Below, one piece after another: positions 11,072 to 22,400 of a stretch of 64,000 nucleotides of DNA. Under the pieces are notes generated by a model. That model was not told the origin of the DNA and ran no database searches. It was given only the letters and a program-made list of their open reading frames with translations. Position 1 is the first letter of the stretch. Every line of letters starts with the position of its first letter. Both the position numbers and the translations under genes were made by a program. The DNA is taken from assembly GCA_027924585.1 (NCBI GenBank), contig BSBM01001448.1, positions 744,001 through 808,000 on the forward strand, in the 5' to 3' direction. The DNA comes from Larix kaempferi (lineage: Eukaryota; Streptophyta; Pinopsida; Pinales; Pinaceae).

Positions 11072-13400
11072 TTACTCTAATAAAAAGACATTTGATGGTC
11101 CATCCCCTTGGGGAGGACGACCTCCATTTCCCCCTTGCGGAGGTGGAGGATTTGCGGTAACCATTTGTTGGTGTTGTGGTTGAGGGAAAGGATGAGTTAA
11201 CACGACAGGAGGTGGGGTGGAGTCTTTATGAGTGATGAACTCATTGACTTCTTTTAAGTGTGGACATAGATGAATCATATGATCGTCCACACAAATTTTG
11301 CATGGGAATTTTGGTCTCCTTTCCTTATTATTTCCCCCAACATTAGGGGGTGGTGCTTGCTATGTTCCAAACTCATTGGAAGGATTTTTATTTTTTTTTC
11401 TTCTTTTTACCCCCATACTCTTGAGATTTCTATGGTTGGGATTATATTGTGCCGACCTCAAAGGTTTGTGTTGGAACATTGGGTGGTTTGGTAGTAGACA
11501 CAGTTGAAGCAGGTGGACTAGTAATGGCAAGTTGATTAATTTTCCCACTTAATTGGTTCATTGAAATAGCAGAGACAAAACCAAAAACACCATCGGCATG
11601 TGTTATAGTTGTGGGTCGAGATGGATCAGTTGACACTTGAGGAGCATGTGGGGTAATGTTGTATAAAGTGCCCAATTGTGAATATATCAAATCCAAATGT
11701 TGGGAATGAAGAATAGCTTGCTCTTCGGTTACGGCCCCAGCCATGGAAACATCACAACAAATGGGAGGTAATAGTGACTTCGTAAACGAATATGCTAATA
11801 ATTGATCAAGAATGGAAGCTTTTACAAGCCTTCACCTTCATCTCCATTAATGAATGTGGTCTGAAATATGGGTGGTAGTGTTTTGATGCAAAGATGTCAA
11901 AAGGTTCGTTCTTGTTTCATAGCGGATAGGAAACTGGAAGTGGGTCAAGAAATCCATTTCTAGCGCATTGAAGCTAATAAGAGGTGGTTGGAAATTAAAT
12001 GTACCACTTGGATGCACTCCCGGTTAGGGTTCGAGGGAAAAGACGTATTTTAACATTGTATTCCAACATAAAGTTGGAGACATACCACAAATAATAGGTA
12101 GGAACATGAGTGGATGGGTCTTCTCCTATTTTACCATCAAATTTAGGAATATCTACAGGGATCTTGTGTGGAATAGGTGGCCATAAGGTGCTGCGCAAAA
12201 TGGGGTCATTGGTTAACCTTGACAAATCCGGTAAATCCAAGGTAGCTAGAAAAGGAAGTTGCATGTTGGAAAATGGATTCTGTGTCAAAGGTAATTGGTA
12301 AATGAGACCCATTGGATCGTAAGATCCCCCCATATATTAGCTTCCAGAATCATAAGAACTTGGGAAAGCATGACTCCCCCTAGGAAATTGATACCCCCCA
12401 TAAGAAGGATTGCCCCTAGTGAATTGATTACCCCCATAAGGCTGATTTCCTCCAACAAAGGGATTGTTCACATAACTACCCCAAGGTGAATTCCTACCAC
12501 TAGGATAGGTAACTCCTCCAACATAGGTGTTTCCCCCAGGAAAAGGGGATCCAACAGGAGTATTAGTGCCCATAGTGGATGGGAAACTACCAGAAACATT
12601 ACCACTTTTTTGGAAGGTTAAACTACCAAACATAGGTGTGCTTCTAGTAAATGGAGTGTTACTAGGAACATTTGACCCTCCCATGGGTTGAGTGCTTCAG
12701 AAAGGTTACCCCCCTTGTGAGGGAGGTGGGTTGCTTTCCCCTATAGATGGTTTCCACCCAAAACGAAATCCAACATTTGGAATGATCGGGCTTCCTATAG
12801 ACATGCCAACGGTGGCTTGGGAACTACCACCGATAGTAAATTAGGAAATACCCCCCCCTAAAAGTAAAATTTGAGGAGAATTGTGGTGATGGTCCAATAG
12901 ACGGTGGAGTATTGGATTTGCCAATGGGTGAAATAGTAGGCATGGTCGATGTTCCCAAAAGGGAAAAAGTAGATGTGCTGGGTACAATAAATAGAGAATT
13001 TACCCTACTAGTAGATGGTTGTGTAGAATTAACCGAAGTTCCTCTTCCACTACCAAGGGAAGATATGATGGGTTGTTCCATAGCTGAAGATAATGTGGTC
13101 CCAAAAATCATATGACTGAATAGTGAAAATGGTTCATTAGGTAAAAGTTGAACTTTCTCAAGTATGGGGTTAAAACGATTGGTTAAAGGTGGGTTAAAGT
13201 GTGGAACAATTCCCTCGTCGACAACTTCAATGTCAAAATGGGTGGTATGAAATGAATCACTTTCAGAATTTACAGTGTTTCTTACCTCTTTTGGAGATGT
13301 GAATCACCTTCGAATAGATGGAGGTTCCTCCTCAAAAGGAGAGAGGCCACTAATACATCGAGATTTATGAATTTTTAGATTGGCCACAGTGAATAATTGA
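11072..13400 (-). pseudogene. gag: Element F: degenerate Tat-like gag
   Basis: Read on the minus strand, homology to the gags of A and D can be followed in pieces. An acidic N-terminal segment with HTTHFDIEVVDEG lies near 13230. A G/N/P-rich low-complexity region follows (about 13100-12340), then the capsid (KFDGKIGEDPSTHVPTYYLW, near 12145), and a knuckle CKICVDDHMIHLC near 11300-11260. The knuckle has CX2CX3HX4C spacing, as in element D. Frameshifts and stops separate the pieces. No protease or pol follows downstream. No LTR or PBS was found for this copy. Confidence 0.7.
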
Positions 13401-14944
13401 GATGTACAAAAAAAAAATAACAATCCCAAGGCCAACTACAAGAGAATACACAACATACCCCTAGCAAAATCTAGGCTATCAATAGGAAAACTAATTGGCC
13501 CAAAGGACTCTTCCGAAGGTGGGTCTCAATCCACTAGCAAAGAGGCGAGAAATAGTTACGATAACCCCTCATACTCCCTTGAATCCAAGGTCTAAGTTCC
13601 AGCGGGGCACCCACCAAGGTAGAGAAAGTAAATGATATATTGTTTGTATCAGGTACCAAAATCACTTCCCACTTTCAGTCACCTATGTATATACGCAGTA
13701 AAAGAAACTAAGGACACCACTTCAGAAAAGGATGACTGGGAGGAACAATTGTAAGTCAAGTTCAGATGTGTGGGCAAGGAAAGTGTGACATATGTCGAAG
13801 AACCGAATCCTATATAGGAGGTGTCACCCCGAGGAATTCCAACTGACCAAGCCCCAATATACGTAAGAACCCACTAGGAACAACAATAGGGGATATATCT
13901 CAAATGTACCTAGCTTGACCTCGTGTTTGACTCATGTGTAATATGAGCTTTCCCAGAAAGTGACTCTTGTTACTAATGGATTTTATCTCTTCAGTGACTC
14001 TAGTTGCTTTATATGGACTTGGTGAGTTTCCTCTCCAATCCTATTCCAAGGCTCTACACCCTAATCTAATGTTTGTTTGCTAGACCAAAAAGAAAAATGT
14101 CTAATATATTTTAATTAAGTGCTTTCTTTTATGGACGTTGATTACTCAAGTAGGTATTTGAAGTGAGACTTGGTGGTGTGAAAGACTCTAGATCCAAAGA
14201 TAGAGAATATGCAAGAATGATAATTCACTTTTTCTGTTTGATGAACTTCTATATACGGGAGAGAAGAAATTTATTTTCCTTTTCAATCAAACCAAAAGAT
14301 CCAACAAGAATATGCAGACATTCAAAATCAAATCTAATCACAAATATTCCTCTTATGCAATCAAACTGGAATCAAGCACAGTAGATAAGAAGCTATGAAC
14401 ATGTAGATGTAAAATCCTTTTGTTTATAATTATGAAACAAAATGAAACCAAGAATATGCATGAACACAAGTAGCTCCAAGTATTCAAACTCAGCAAGACA
14501 AAATAGCAATCAATAAGACAACTAGAGACCATTGAAACTCATTGCAACATCCCAATGTTCGACATATAATGTGTGACAAAGAATGAACAAAGAGATACAC
14601 TTTCTATAGTACTGACTTAAACAAAGTTTTAGGAACATCAACAAAGCTTAAAAAAGTCCTCCAAGATCACCATCAAACTTGAGGGATTGAATTAGAGGCC
14701 CAAGCACTAATTCAATAGCTATCAAACACATTCAAATAAGAAGGATTGAAAGCAATCAAAACAACTCAAAGACTTCAAAAGGAGACTATATAAGGGTTGC
14801 ATAGAGGTTATGAGACTCAAGACACAGTTCTGATATCCAACCAGACAGATATTTAAGCAAAAACAAACCCAAACTCTTCAAACAAGCCAAACTAGAGCAC
14901 CATCGCTCTATCAGAGACCAGAGGGGAGGGATGTAACAAGGAGG
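13401..14944. other. Leader-like and unassigned sequence
   Basis: The part next to gag F (13401 to about 14100) is probably its untranslated leader, judging by position and lack of coding. From about 14100 to 14944 the DNA is AT-rich with no recognisable protein and no clear LTR ends. The junction with element B at about 14945 is abrupt: the protease homology of B stops there. Confidence 0.35.
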
Positions 14945-16993
14945 ATCATCCCAAGCAACATTTAATTTCTTGCAAACTAATACGGGAATCACATTGGATG
15001 AAGCCCCTGAATCTACCATACAATTATGAACGTTCCTGTTAAATATATCGAAGGTTAACAAAAGATGTGGTGCCTTTCTCCCAACAGGTTTTGGGCTGTT
15101 GGTTTTGGTGTATGTCTCTAGATTCTTGTTTTGAGTTCCCCTGGGTTTGTTGAAAATTATGCTTTTGGGCAAACTGTCCCTCATAGCAGGGATCTTCAAA
15201 AGTTCAAATACAAAGATATTGGCTTTCATCTTCTTTAAGTCATCAATCAAGTTGTATTCTATCTCATGAATAAGTGTATCCTTTTGTATGGTTGTTTTGA
15301 CTATGTTTGTTGTGGGCGTAGAAGTAGAAGCTTCTTGAGTTGGTTGTCCTTTACTTCTTGTGTTATAAGGATGTTGGACATTAAATACTATTTCAGGCTC
15401 TTCTTCTTCCTCATCCATGGGAAGTTCTGCAAAGAAACTAATAGTGTTTATCTGTTGGTCTTCTTCCTCATCCAGAGGTTCAGGATCTTGAATCTCCTGT
15501 AGTTCTTATTCAAGGGGATGAGGAGAATGATGGGATTCTGAAACTAGGGCTTTAAAGATAGACACAATTTCCTCAGAGTTCAACCCTTCCTCAGGATTGG
15601 GTGGGACTTGGTTTTGTTGAGGTTGATAAGGTCTTCTGAACGGTTGTTTGTTGAAACCCCTGTTTGTGTTATGGTTGTCAGTATTAGTTCTCTTGAGGTC
15701 AACCATTTCGTTAGAGATCTTCTGGAGGATTTTTTTCATGTCACCCATTTCGAGAAGGTGTTTATCCTGTGCAGTAGGTTTTGTGGGAACATTAGTTTTT
15801 TTTTGTGAAGTGGAAGGTTGATCTACTAAAGTATTAGGATTATCCTTCAAACCGAAAATATCTTTCTTGACCTGAATGGCCTCAACAAATGCTTCTGGAA
15901 AAGTTTATTTGTGTGCCGATTTAACCCACAGAGCAATGGTAACTGGTAAACCTTTCACATAGTATGCAACCAGGAGTTCTTCCGCAGAAAGAAGAGTAAT
16001 AGGAATTCTATTTTTTAAATAGGAAAATCTCTGATTATAATCTTTTACCCTTTCTTTGCCTCGGATTTTCATAGAATACAAATCGATTACCAAGTCTTCG
16101 GGTGTCTTATCATCTCCAAAATTTTGCATGAATATTTTCTAAAAGTCATCCCATGATGTGATAGACCTAGATTCTAAGGAAAAGTACCAAATGGATGCTT
16201 TCCCTTGGAAGGTATATGGGAATAACCTACAAACTACATCCTCATGGATAACATTTCTAAGCCTGATGGCTTGCATGAATGTCTTGATGTGATCAAGTGT
16301 AGGTTAATTTTCATTAGGATCGAACTTAGTAAGCCATTTTTCAGGATTTTTAGGGAGTCTGTGTTGATCCCCTAGGATAAAAACGACATCCTAGTCCAAC
16401 CAAGGTCTATTTTGATTTTCAGCCATCGGTATGTCCTCTCAAGACGAGCTTGAGGATGAATCACTATCTGAGGATTCTTTAGATGAAGAAGATGAAGATG
16501 GAGGTGGTGGCGGTGGTGGTCCACCTATTGTCACTCGTGGTTGATGTTCTTGCGTTTCCAAAAATAATGTGTTGAGGTTAAAATCTAGGAGTAGATTGTG
16601 GCGGGGTGAATTACGTTGTTCAGGATTTTGGTCACCTGAGTTCTGATTATCAGAACTGTTGGCTTGCAGATCAGTGTTCTGGTGATATTGAATTGCTGCT
16701 AGTCCTAGATTACGCTCTTGAGTGATTCTTTGTTTCAACCTAGCAACACTATCAGAAGAAATTTTGAGTTTCTGTTCATGTGTAAGGGGTCCCCTAGTGG
16801 GTGATACGATAATAATGTCTCCCCTTCTGGTTTCCTGCTCAAGTACAGGAGTGGAAGGAATATTTTGAGAATTTTGTACTGGTTGTTGTGTGGATGTTGA
16901 AGCTTGGGTATGGCTCCGTGTAACAATCGGTTCTCTTACTGGAGGAGGTATGTTTAAATTCTGTTTAGGCATGATTGGTACATGGCCCTCCAT
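14945..16993 (-). pseudogene. gag-pro: Element B: gag-protease fragment
   Basis: All pieces share one minus-strand frame, interrupted by a few stops. The start is an ATG at 16993. An N-terminal region rich in P/Q/S, ending in a poly-serine tract, runs to about 16439. The capsid part includes YTFQGKASIWYFSL (near 16190) and DYNQRFSYLKNRIP (about 16050-16010). A linker follows, with acidic runs and PYNTRSKGQ. The protease motif CMVDSGASSNVIPV lies near 15020-14980. Capsid, linker and protease all resemble element E (25293-29207). No zinc knuckle is visible. The protease is cut off at about 14945, so RT, integrase and the 3' LTR are missing. Confidence 0.75.
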
Positions 16994-17002
16994 CTAGCGC
17001 CA
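16987..17002 (-). promoter_or_regulatory. Primer-binding site of element B, overlapping the gag start
   Basis: The minus strand reads TGGCGCTAGATGGAGGG two bases after the LTR end CATCAACA. Element E has TGGCACTAGAAGGAGGG at the same place. The tRNA was not identified. The gag ATG of B lies inside this site. Confidence 0.65.
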
Positions 17003-17004
17003 TT

Positions 17005-17880
17005 TGTTGATGCCTCGGCTGTGTATGTGCTAGAATGGTGTCCAAGGCAAACAATAGGGGATGAAAACACAACCAAAGGCTTCAGATAATTCTACGCAAG
17101 TATTACCCTATCCTCGATCTGTTTGGTATGGTTAACACCCACAGATACAAAGGCCTCTGCTGGCACTTGTGTGTGTTTGATCCTGGAAAGGATCTGTCTT
17201 ACTGTGAGGAAAGACAAGAGTTTTCCTAATCCTAAGAGTTAGTAAAAATTTGAAGAAGAAACCTAATCTAAGTCAGGCCTATTCTAAAAGGAATGATTTG
17301 TTTGTGCACAAGACAACTTGATCTGAAAATTACTAAATCTTTCACCAATTCAACAGACATGCAAAACTGGATCTTGACTCAGTAACTCAAGATATAATAA
17401 ATAATTATATTCAACTAAGAATAGCTTAAGAATTAAGTGCATACAAGACTATCCTGTATCTGAAATGTTAATTGACAAACTAACATTAACTTAATGCTTT
17501 CTGTGAATCATTTGGAGAAATAGATAAAATGTTTTAGATATAGACATTCATTCAAAACATCAATTTATAGAGATCATTAGCTGAGAGAAATCTGAAATAT
17601 AGATCCATGCAAGTTATTGATTGCAAATAATAAACAGTATTAGTGAATGTGTCAAAGGAAAATAACAATCCATCAAAGATATTTGACAAATTATAACAGA
17701 AGAGATAGCTGAAGAAAACTAACTGTGTATTAAGGCCTGCACAACATTACATAGTCTGCAACAACAGAGCATCTCTAGTCTCTTTTGGCGATTCTTTCTC
17801 CTAACCATCCATCCCTTGCTATGAGATCTAAAACCCCTTAAATAATAATTACAAAGTAATGATTCAGGATCCAATCTCCC
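17005..17880 (-). repeat. 5' LTR of element B (probably truncated)
   Basis: On the plus strand this begins TGTTGATGCCTCGG; read on the minus strand it ends CCGAGGCATCAACA, almost the same terminus as the LTR of E (CGAGGCATCAACA at 25260). The rest differs from E. It contains no ORF of note. The outer border is unclear: sequence continues to 17880, where the LTR of E starts, so E may have inserted into this LTR with the remainder beyond the window. Confidence 0.6.
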
Positions 17881-18059
17881 TGTTGTTGTTGCAACATCCC
17901 CTCAAAAATTTTGTAAATATTGGGGCCCCTCCTAGTTTTTGAAGAAGTCCTTTGGTCTTTTGAAACTTATTTGTTTAACTTTGCAAGTCTTCTCCTTCTT
18001 CTTCCAGCAATTTTTTGATTTTCCTGCTAAGACAAAAATTTTTATCTTTTCAGTTTTGG

Positions 18060-18480
18060 TCGCAGTTTTTAATGACGAAATTTGCGACAGTTGCGCAAAT
18101 TTTAACCTTATTTTGGTCGACTGTGGCGCATCATTTAGTCTTAACTTTGCCGACCAAAAGCGATCGTTTTTATTTTTTCTCCCAAGATGATCACAATTTT
18201 TAACACTAAAATGACCGCCGTTGCATAGTTCTTAATATTAACTTGGCTGATGGTTGCACATACTCTAAATCTTAAATTTGCGCCGATCGATCGCATATCT
18301 TAGAGATAAAGTACCCACCTGTTGCGCAGTATTTAGCCTTAACATCATCGCCTCCTTTCTTGCGCTAATTCTGTGGCCTTATCCTCGTTTTCCCCGTCGT
18401 GCTTCTTGGTCGCAAATTCTAAGACTAATTCTCCTGACCGTTGCGTTGACTTCAGCGTAAAGTCACCGACCTTCGCTTCA
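18060..18480 (+). repeat. Degenerate short tandem repeats in U3 of element E
   Basis: Units of about 35-45 bp recur with the loose pattern GCGCA...TTTA.CCTTAAC...GCCGACCGTT. The same block is present in the 3' LTR at about 43770-44185 with scattered substitutions. It lies about 250 bp upstream of the TATA box at 18711, a position suited to an enhancer-like array. Confidence 0.55.
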
Positions 18481-18710
18481 TTTCCCTATTGTAGCTTTTG
18501 ATTGCGGGAGTCACCCTTAAGATCGCCACCCATTGCGCAGGATATGCCATTTGAATCGCCGCTGCGACGCAACCCATATTTTTGGTAAGCATGAGAGTTA
18601 AGTTGGTAGGGGTTTTAATTGCGACCCGTGTGGATTTATTGTGTTTTACGTTGAGCCCCATGCCCATTAATCCTCCAACTGGCCACCCCGTGGGGATTAA
18701 TTACTCATGC

Positions 18711-18720
18711 TATATATATA
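18711..18720 (+). promoter_or_regulatory. TATA box for the U3 ORF of element E
   Basis: TATATATATA followed by CATAGAAC; the 3' LTR has the same at 44419-44428. It lies about 750 bp before the ORF start and about 5.9 kb (4.2 kb without the insertion) before the LTR core promoter at 24590. It therefore looks like a separate promoter for the ORF. Confidence 0.5.
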
Positions 18721-18851
18721 CATAGAACGGGGTTTTTCATTCCATTGTTGCCAAGACCGAAAAGCATTGCTGCTTGCCATTGGGAGCTTGAACTGACATC
18801 AATCCCGTGTTTACGTGCATCGACTACAAGGAGCCTCTCTGGTGAAGACAG

Positions 18852-19463
18852 GTAGGTCCTCAATCCCCCCCCTTTGTTTTGGTCCGGAAGGAAGTTCCGT
18901 TAAAAGCTTGAATTTTCTGCCTTAAAGCTGTTTTGTTAATGATCCTTGAATCCAAACCCACGTTGTTTTAGCACTTGAATCCCTCCCGTAAAGCTGATAG
19001 AGCACAAAGGTTTTGGTTATTATTCCCGTCGAACCACAACCCAAAGGAGCCGTGCTCTGCGCACATGCAACATGGCCTATTGGTCGTTGTTTTTCTCAGT
19101 GTTATGAAAAAGCTTCCTCCCTGCTTTCGTTTTATTGCTAAAAGATGAACCTGTAAAAAACCCAAGTGGTGTTTTGGGGAAAGTTCCTTATCCCACAGTA
19201 ATAGCGCTTTGCGTAATTATTCTTTCAAAGAACTAGTGCCAGTGGAATAATTAAATTTATCACAAGATATTGTCAAATGCAAGCTAGCAATGTTTGGTAT
19301 TGTTTAAAATGCATTTTTTGAGGTGTTGCATGGATGTTTTGCTTTAAATGCTCCTCCTCGTCACCGTTGTTTCTGAAAGATGGTTTTCAATTAAAAGCCA
19401 ACACTCGTGCATGCTCAATTTTTGCTTAACACCATGAATTTGAATGATGTGTTGATTCACTAG
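18852..19463 (+). other. Candidate 5' UTR intron upstream of the U3 ORF
   Basis: A consensus donor ACAG|GTAGGT at 18852 is conserved in the 3' LTR copy (44560). A possible acceptor TTCACTAG ends at 19463, thirteen bases before the ORF ATG at 19476. The acceptor is weak and other AGs are possible. Splicing would remove upstream ATGs at about 19434-19445. Confidence 0.35.
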
Positions 19464-19475
19464 CGATGGTTGCTC

Positions 19476-22400
19476 ATGAATTTGTCAACTCCTCATTTGC
19501 GTTATCCTTTCCATGACAAGTTTGACATGCATCAGAGATCTGACAAGCTGAAGGCTAAGCTTGCCGAGTTAGATTTGGACGTGGAAATCTTGTTGGATAC
19601 CTCGCTCGAAACCATGTTTAGTGATACACAAGTTGTCACCGGAGTAGCCCCAGGAGTCCCTGCCCCAAAATTTCAATGGGGTGAGTTATATAGGTTTATC
19701 AGGGATCAGAAGTACCCTGAGGCATCCATAGAAGAAACCATGGTCTACTTGAACATCAAGAAGTCTGGCCTTCACAAGGAAACGACTCGCCCCGAGCTAT
19801 TCCCATGCTCAGAAGTTATCGGCTGGATAATCCCTCATGTAAAAACTTATACAAGATTCATTAATGATAAATCTGGGATGAATCTCGCGTCCTTCGCACC
19901 AGAACACATCATGGCTACTTACAAGTTACCCCAGGAAAGGGCTTGGATGGACAATGAATGGTTGGCAAGGAAAACAATAGACCCCTTGGAGTCCGCTAGA
20001 AAGATGCTAATAATTGAAAGGAAAATAAGGCAAAGGGGAAACAATGAGTATGAAAGTGCTCTTCTAAGGACTCCTTACAGACTCATTGCCTTAATGCTGA
20101 GTCGGATTTTCGGCATGCCAAATGGAAACGTCTTCAAGCTTGGCTGGGTGCCAGTGATGGTCCATGTGGCCACGTCCGGTACAATCTTCAACTGGGCCTA
20201 CATAATTTCAGACAACATGGTCTCGCACTTAACTGCTGCCCAAGGAGGACTGACCCAAAAGAAAGCTGATTTCTTCATGTCTTCATATTTGATGGATTGC
20301 TTGTTAAGCAAGCACCCTTTCCTGGATTTGGGATGCATATGGAGAAGAAAGGAGTCCCCTCTATTTGTAGCTTACCAACTCACATGGGCAAGCAAATACG
20401 CCAATTACAACAAACAGATTTGTGAGAAATTCATCATGCCCCTGTATCAACTCATTTTTAAGGAGGAGCTGAATTATCTGTCCGAAAATTCCATGCCCAT
20501 TATAGAAGAGTTTGGGGATTATTACTTCTCCCCAGAGGGAACCTATATCCGAATGAGTGGATGATCTCAACCTCCTTTTTTGTTTCCTCGGTATGTCACA
20601 TATTTTGTAGTCCACAAAGAAGCTTTAAGGCAGCTCTTCATCAGTGGGGTCAGCAAGATTCTCTGTGAGAGGAAGAAAGGTATGTACCCACCAATGCCCT
20701 TCACCATCGGTGCGTATAGTCTCCAGAAAGAAAGAGATGGTGAAAATTTTTCTCAAGGCCTAGAAGTTTTTCATTTCGGAACAAAGCCCTTTAGGAGGCA
20801 TGATCCTAATGGCAGCGTTGCTAAGCAATGTATCAATGTCAGAACTTCTTTTGAGTACGCACATCTGTGGGACAAGGATGGAGAATTTTTCTGAAGTGCC
20901 AGGAACTTAACTGAATTGGGATAATGTTACCTCCCTAAAAGCGGAGCAAGCTCTAGCCATAAACCTGTTGGGTTGATCCAGAAGGAGCAAGAGGAAGCAT
21001 CATTGCAATCAGAGGAGTCAAAGAGGAAGGAAAAGGAAGAAGAAGAAAGACTTCAAAAGGAGCAAGAAGTCAAGCAGCAGTAAGATGTGGAAGCTGCTAG
21101 AGCTCAACAGGAGCAAGAAGCAAAAGCTCTGAAAGATGAAGAGGAGAGGATCCGATAAGAGGAAGCTGTTAAATTGCAGCAAGAAAAGGCCGAAAGGTTA
21201 CAGGCAATGAGAGAGAAAGCAGGGCAAGAGGCAGCAGAGCTGGTAGAGCAAGCAGAGAGGCAAGCAAAAATAGAGGCAGAAGAATCCAATAAAGCCATGG
21301 AACAAGGCACGTCTAGCCCTCAGACCATGGACTTCGATCTAGCAACAATAGACAAATTAAGGATAGCTAATGAAGGGGTTGTTACCACTGAAGACTTAGC
21401 ACTTACCCCATACAACCCTTCAAAGTAGCGCCAAGTGGATAACCTGGATTCCATTTATTTTGATAGAAGGAAGAAGGTTATTGTTGACAAATCAGAGAAG
21501 AAAATGAAGATTGGAGAGGATCGATACAAAATCAGAGTATCAGAAACCACACTTGTCCAAGGGACTGACACAGACCCTGTGTTCACGGCATCATGCACTA
21601 TGGCTTCGGCCCAAGCAAGCAAAGATAATGTTGATCTTCTGGTTGAAGATGTTAAGAAGTATAAGGAGCTATGTTTCAAGATAAAAGGTAACATGCAAAA
21701 AGAAGTGTTAGAAGGAAAGGAATTAAGGTTAAAGTACAAAGAGCTTCAGGAGGAGAAGAAAGAAGCAACTTTGCAAATCCGACAGCTCGAGAATGAAAAG
21801 AATACACTAGAAATGCAGTTGGAAATCTCAGAAGGAGAGCAAAATGACTTAAAGGCTCACGTAACAGAATTGGAGAATCATTAATCCAACAGTGTTCAAC
21901 AAATTGAGTTCTTCAAGCCTCAGTTTGAAAGGCTGACGCAAGAAAAGGAAGAGCTGTTAGAACAGCTCAAGGAAGCAAATGAAAAGAAGCAGGATCTAGC
22001 TACATTCTACAAACAAGCTTGCGACATGCAAGAAAAGACTCATGTCACGTCCCCTTCCATCAATCTGGTGCAAGGGAGGGAAACATGACTGACATACCGG
22101 GCTTATTTGACAATCTCAACCCCATACAATACTCATAAATTCATAACAATTAAAATCTTCTGTGTGTAGGCTCATAGTTGATATAAACACAACGGAAATA
22201 AACATATTTGCACACAAACAATAATGCATCATCATATCTAACACAGGCATATGATGGTTCATTATGCAGAGAATTCAATCTCGTACTCATGCTATGCACA
22301 TACTTCATGTTGATTTCATGAAGACAATCATTTCATTTCATTAACATGGGCAATTATCATTCAGAATTAACACACTGCAAAACACATAATGCATATAATG

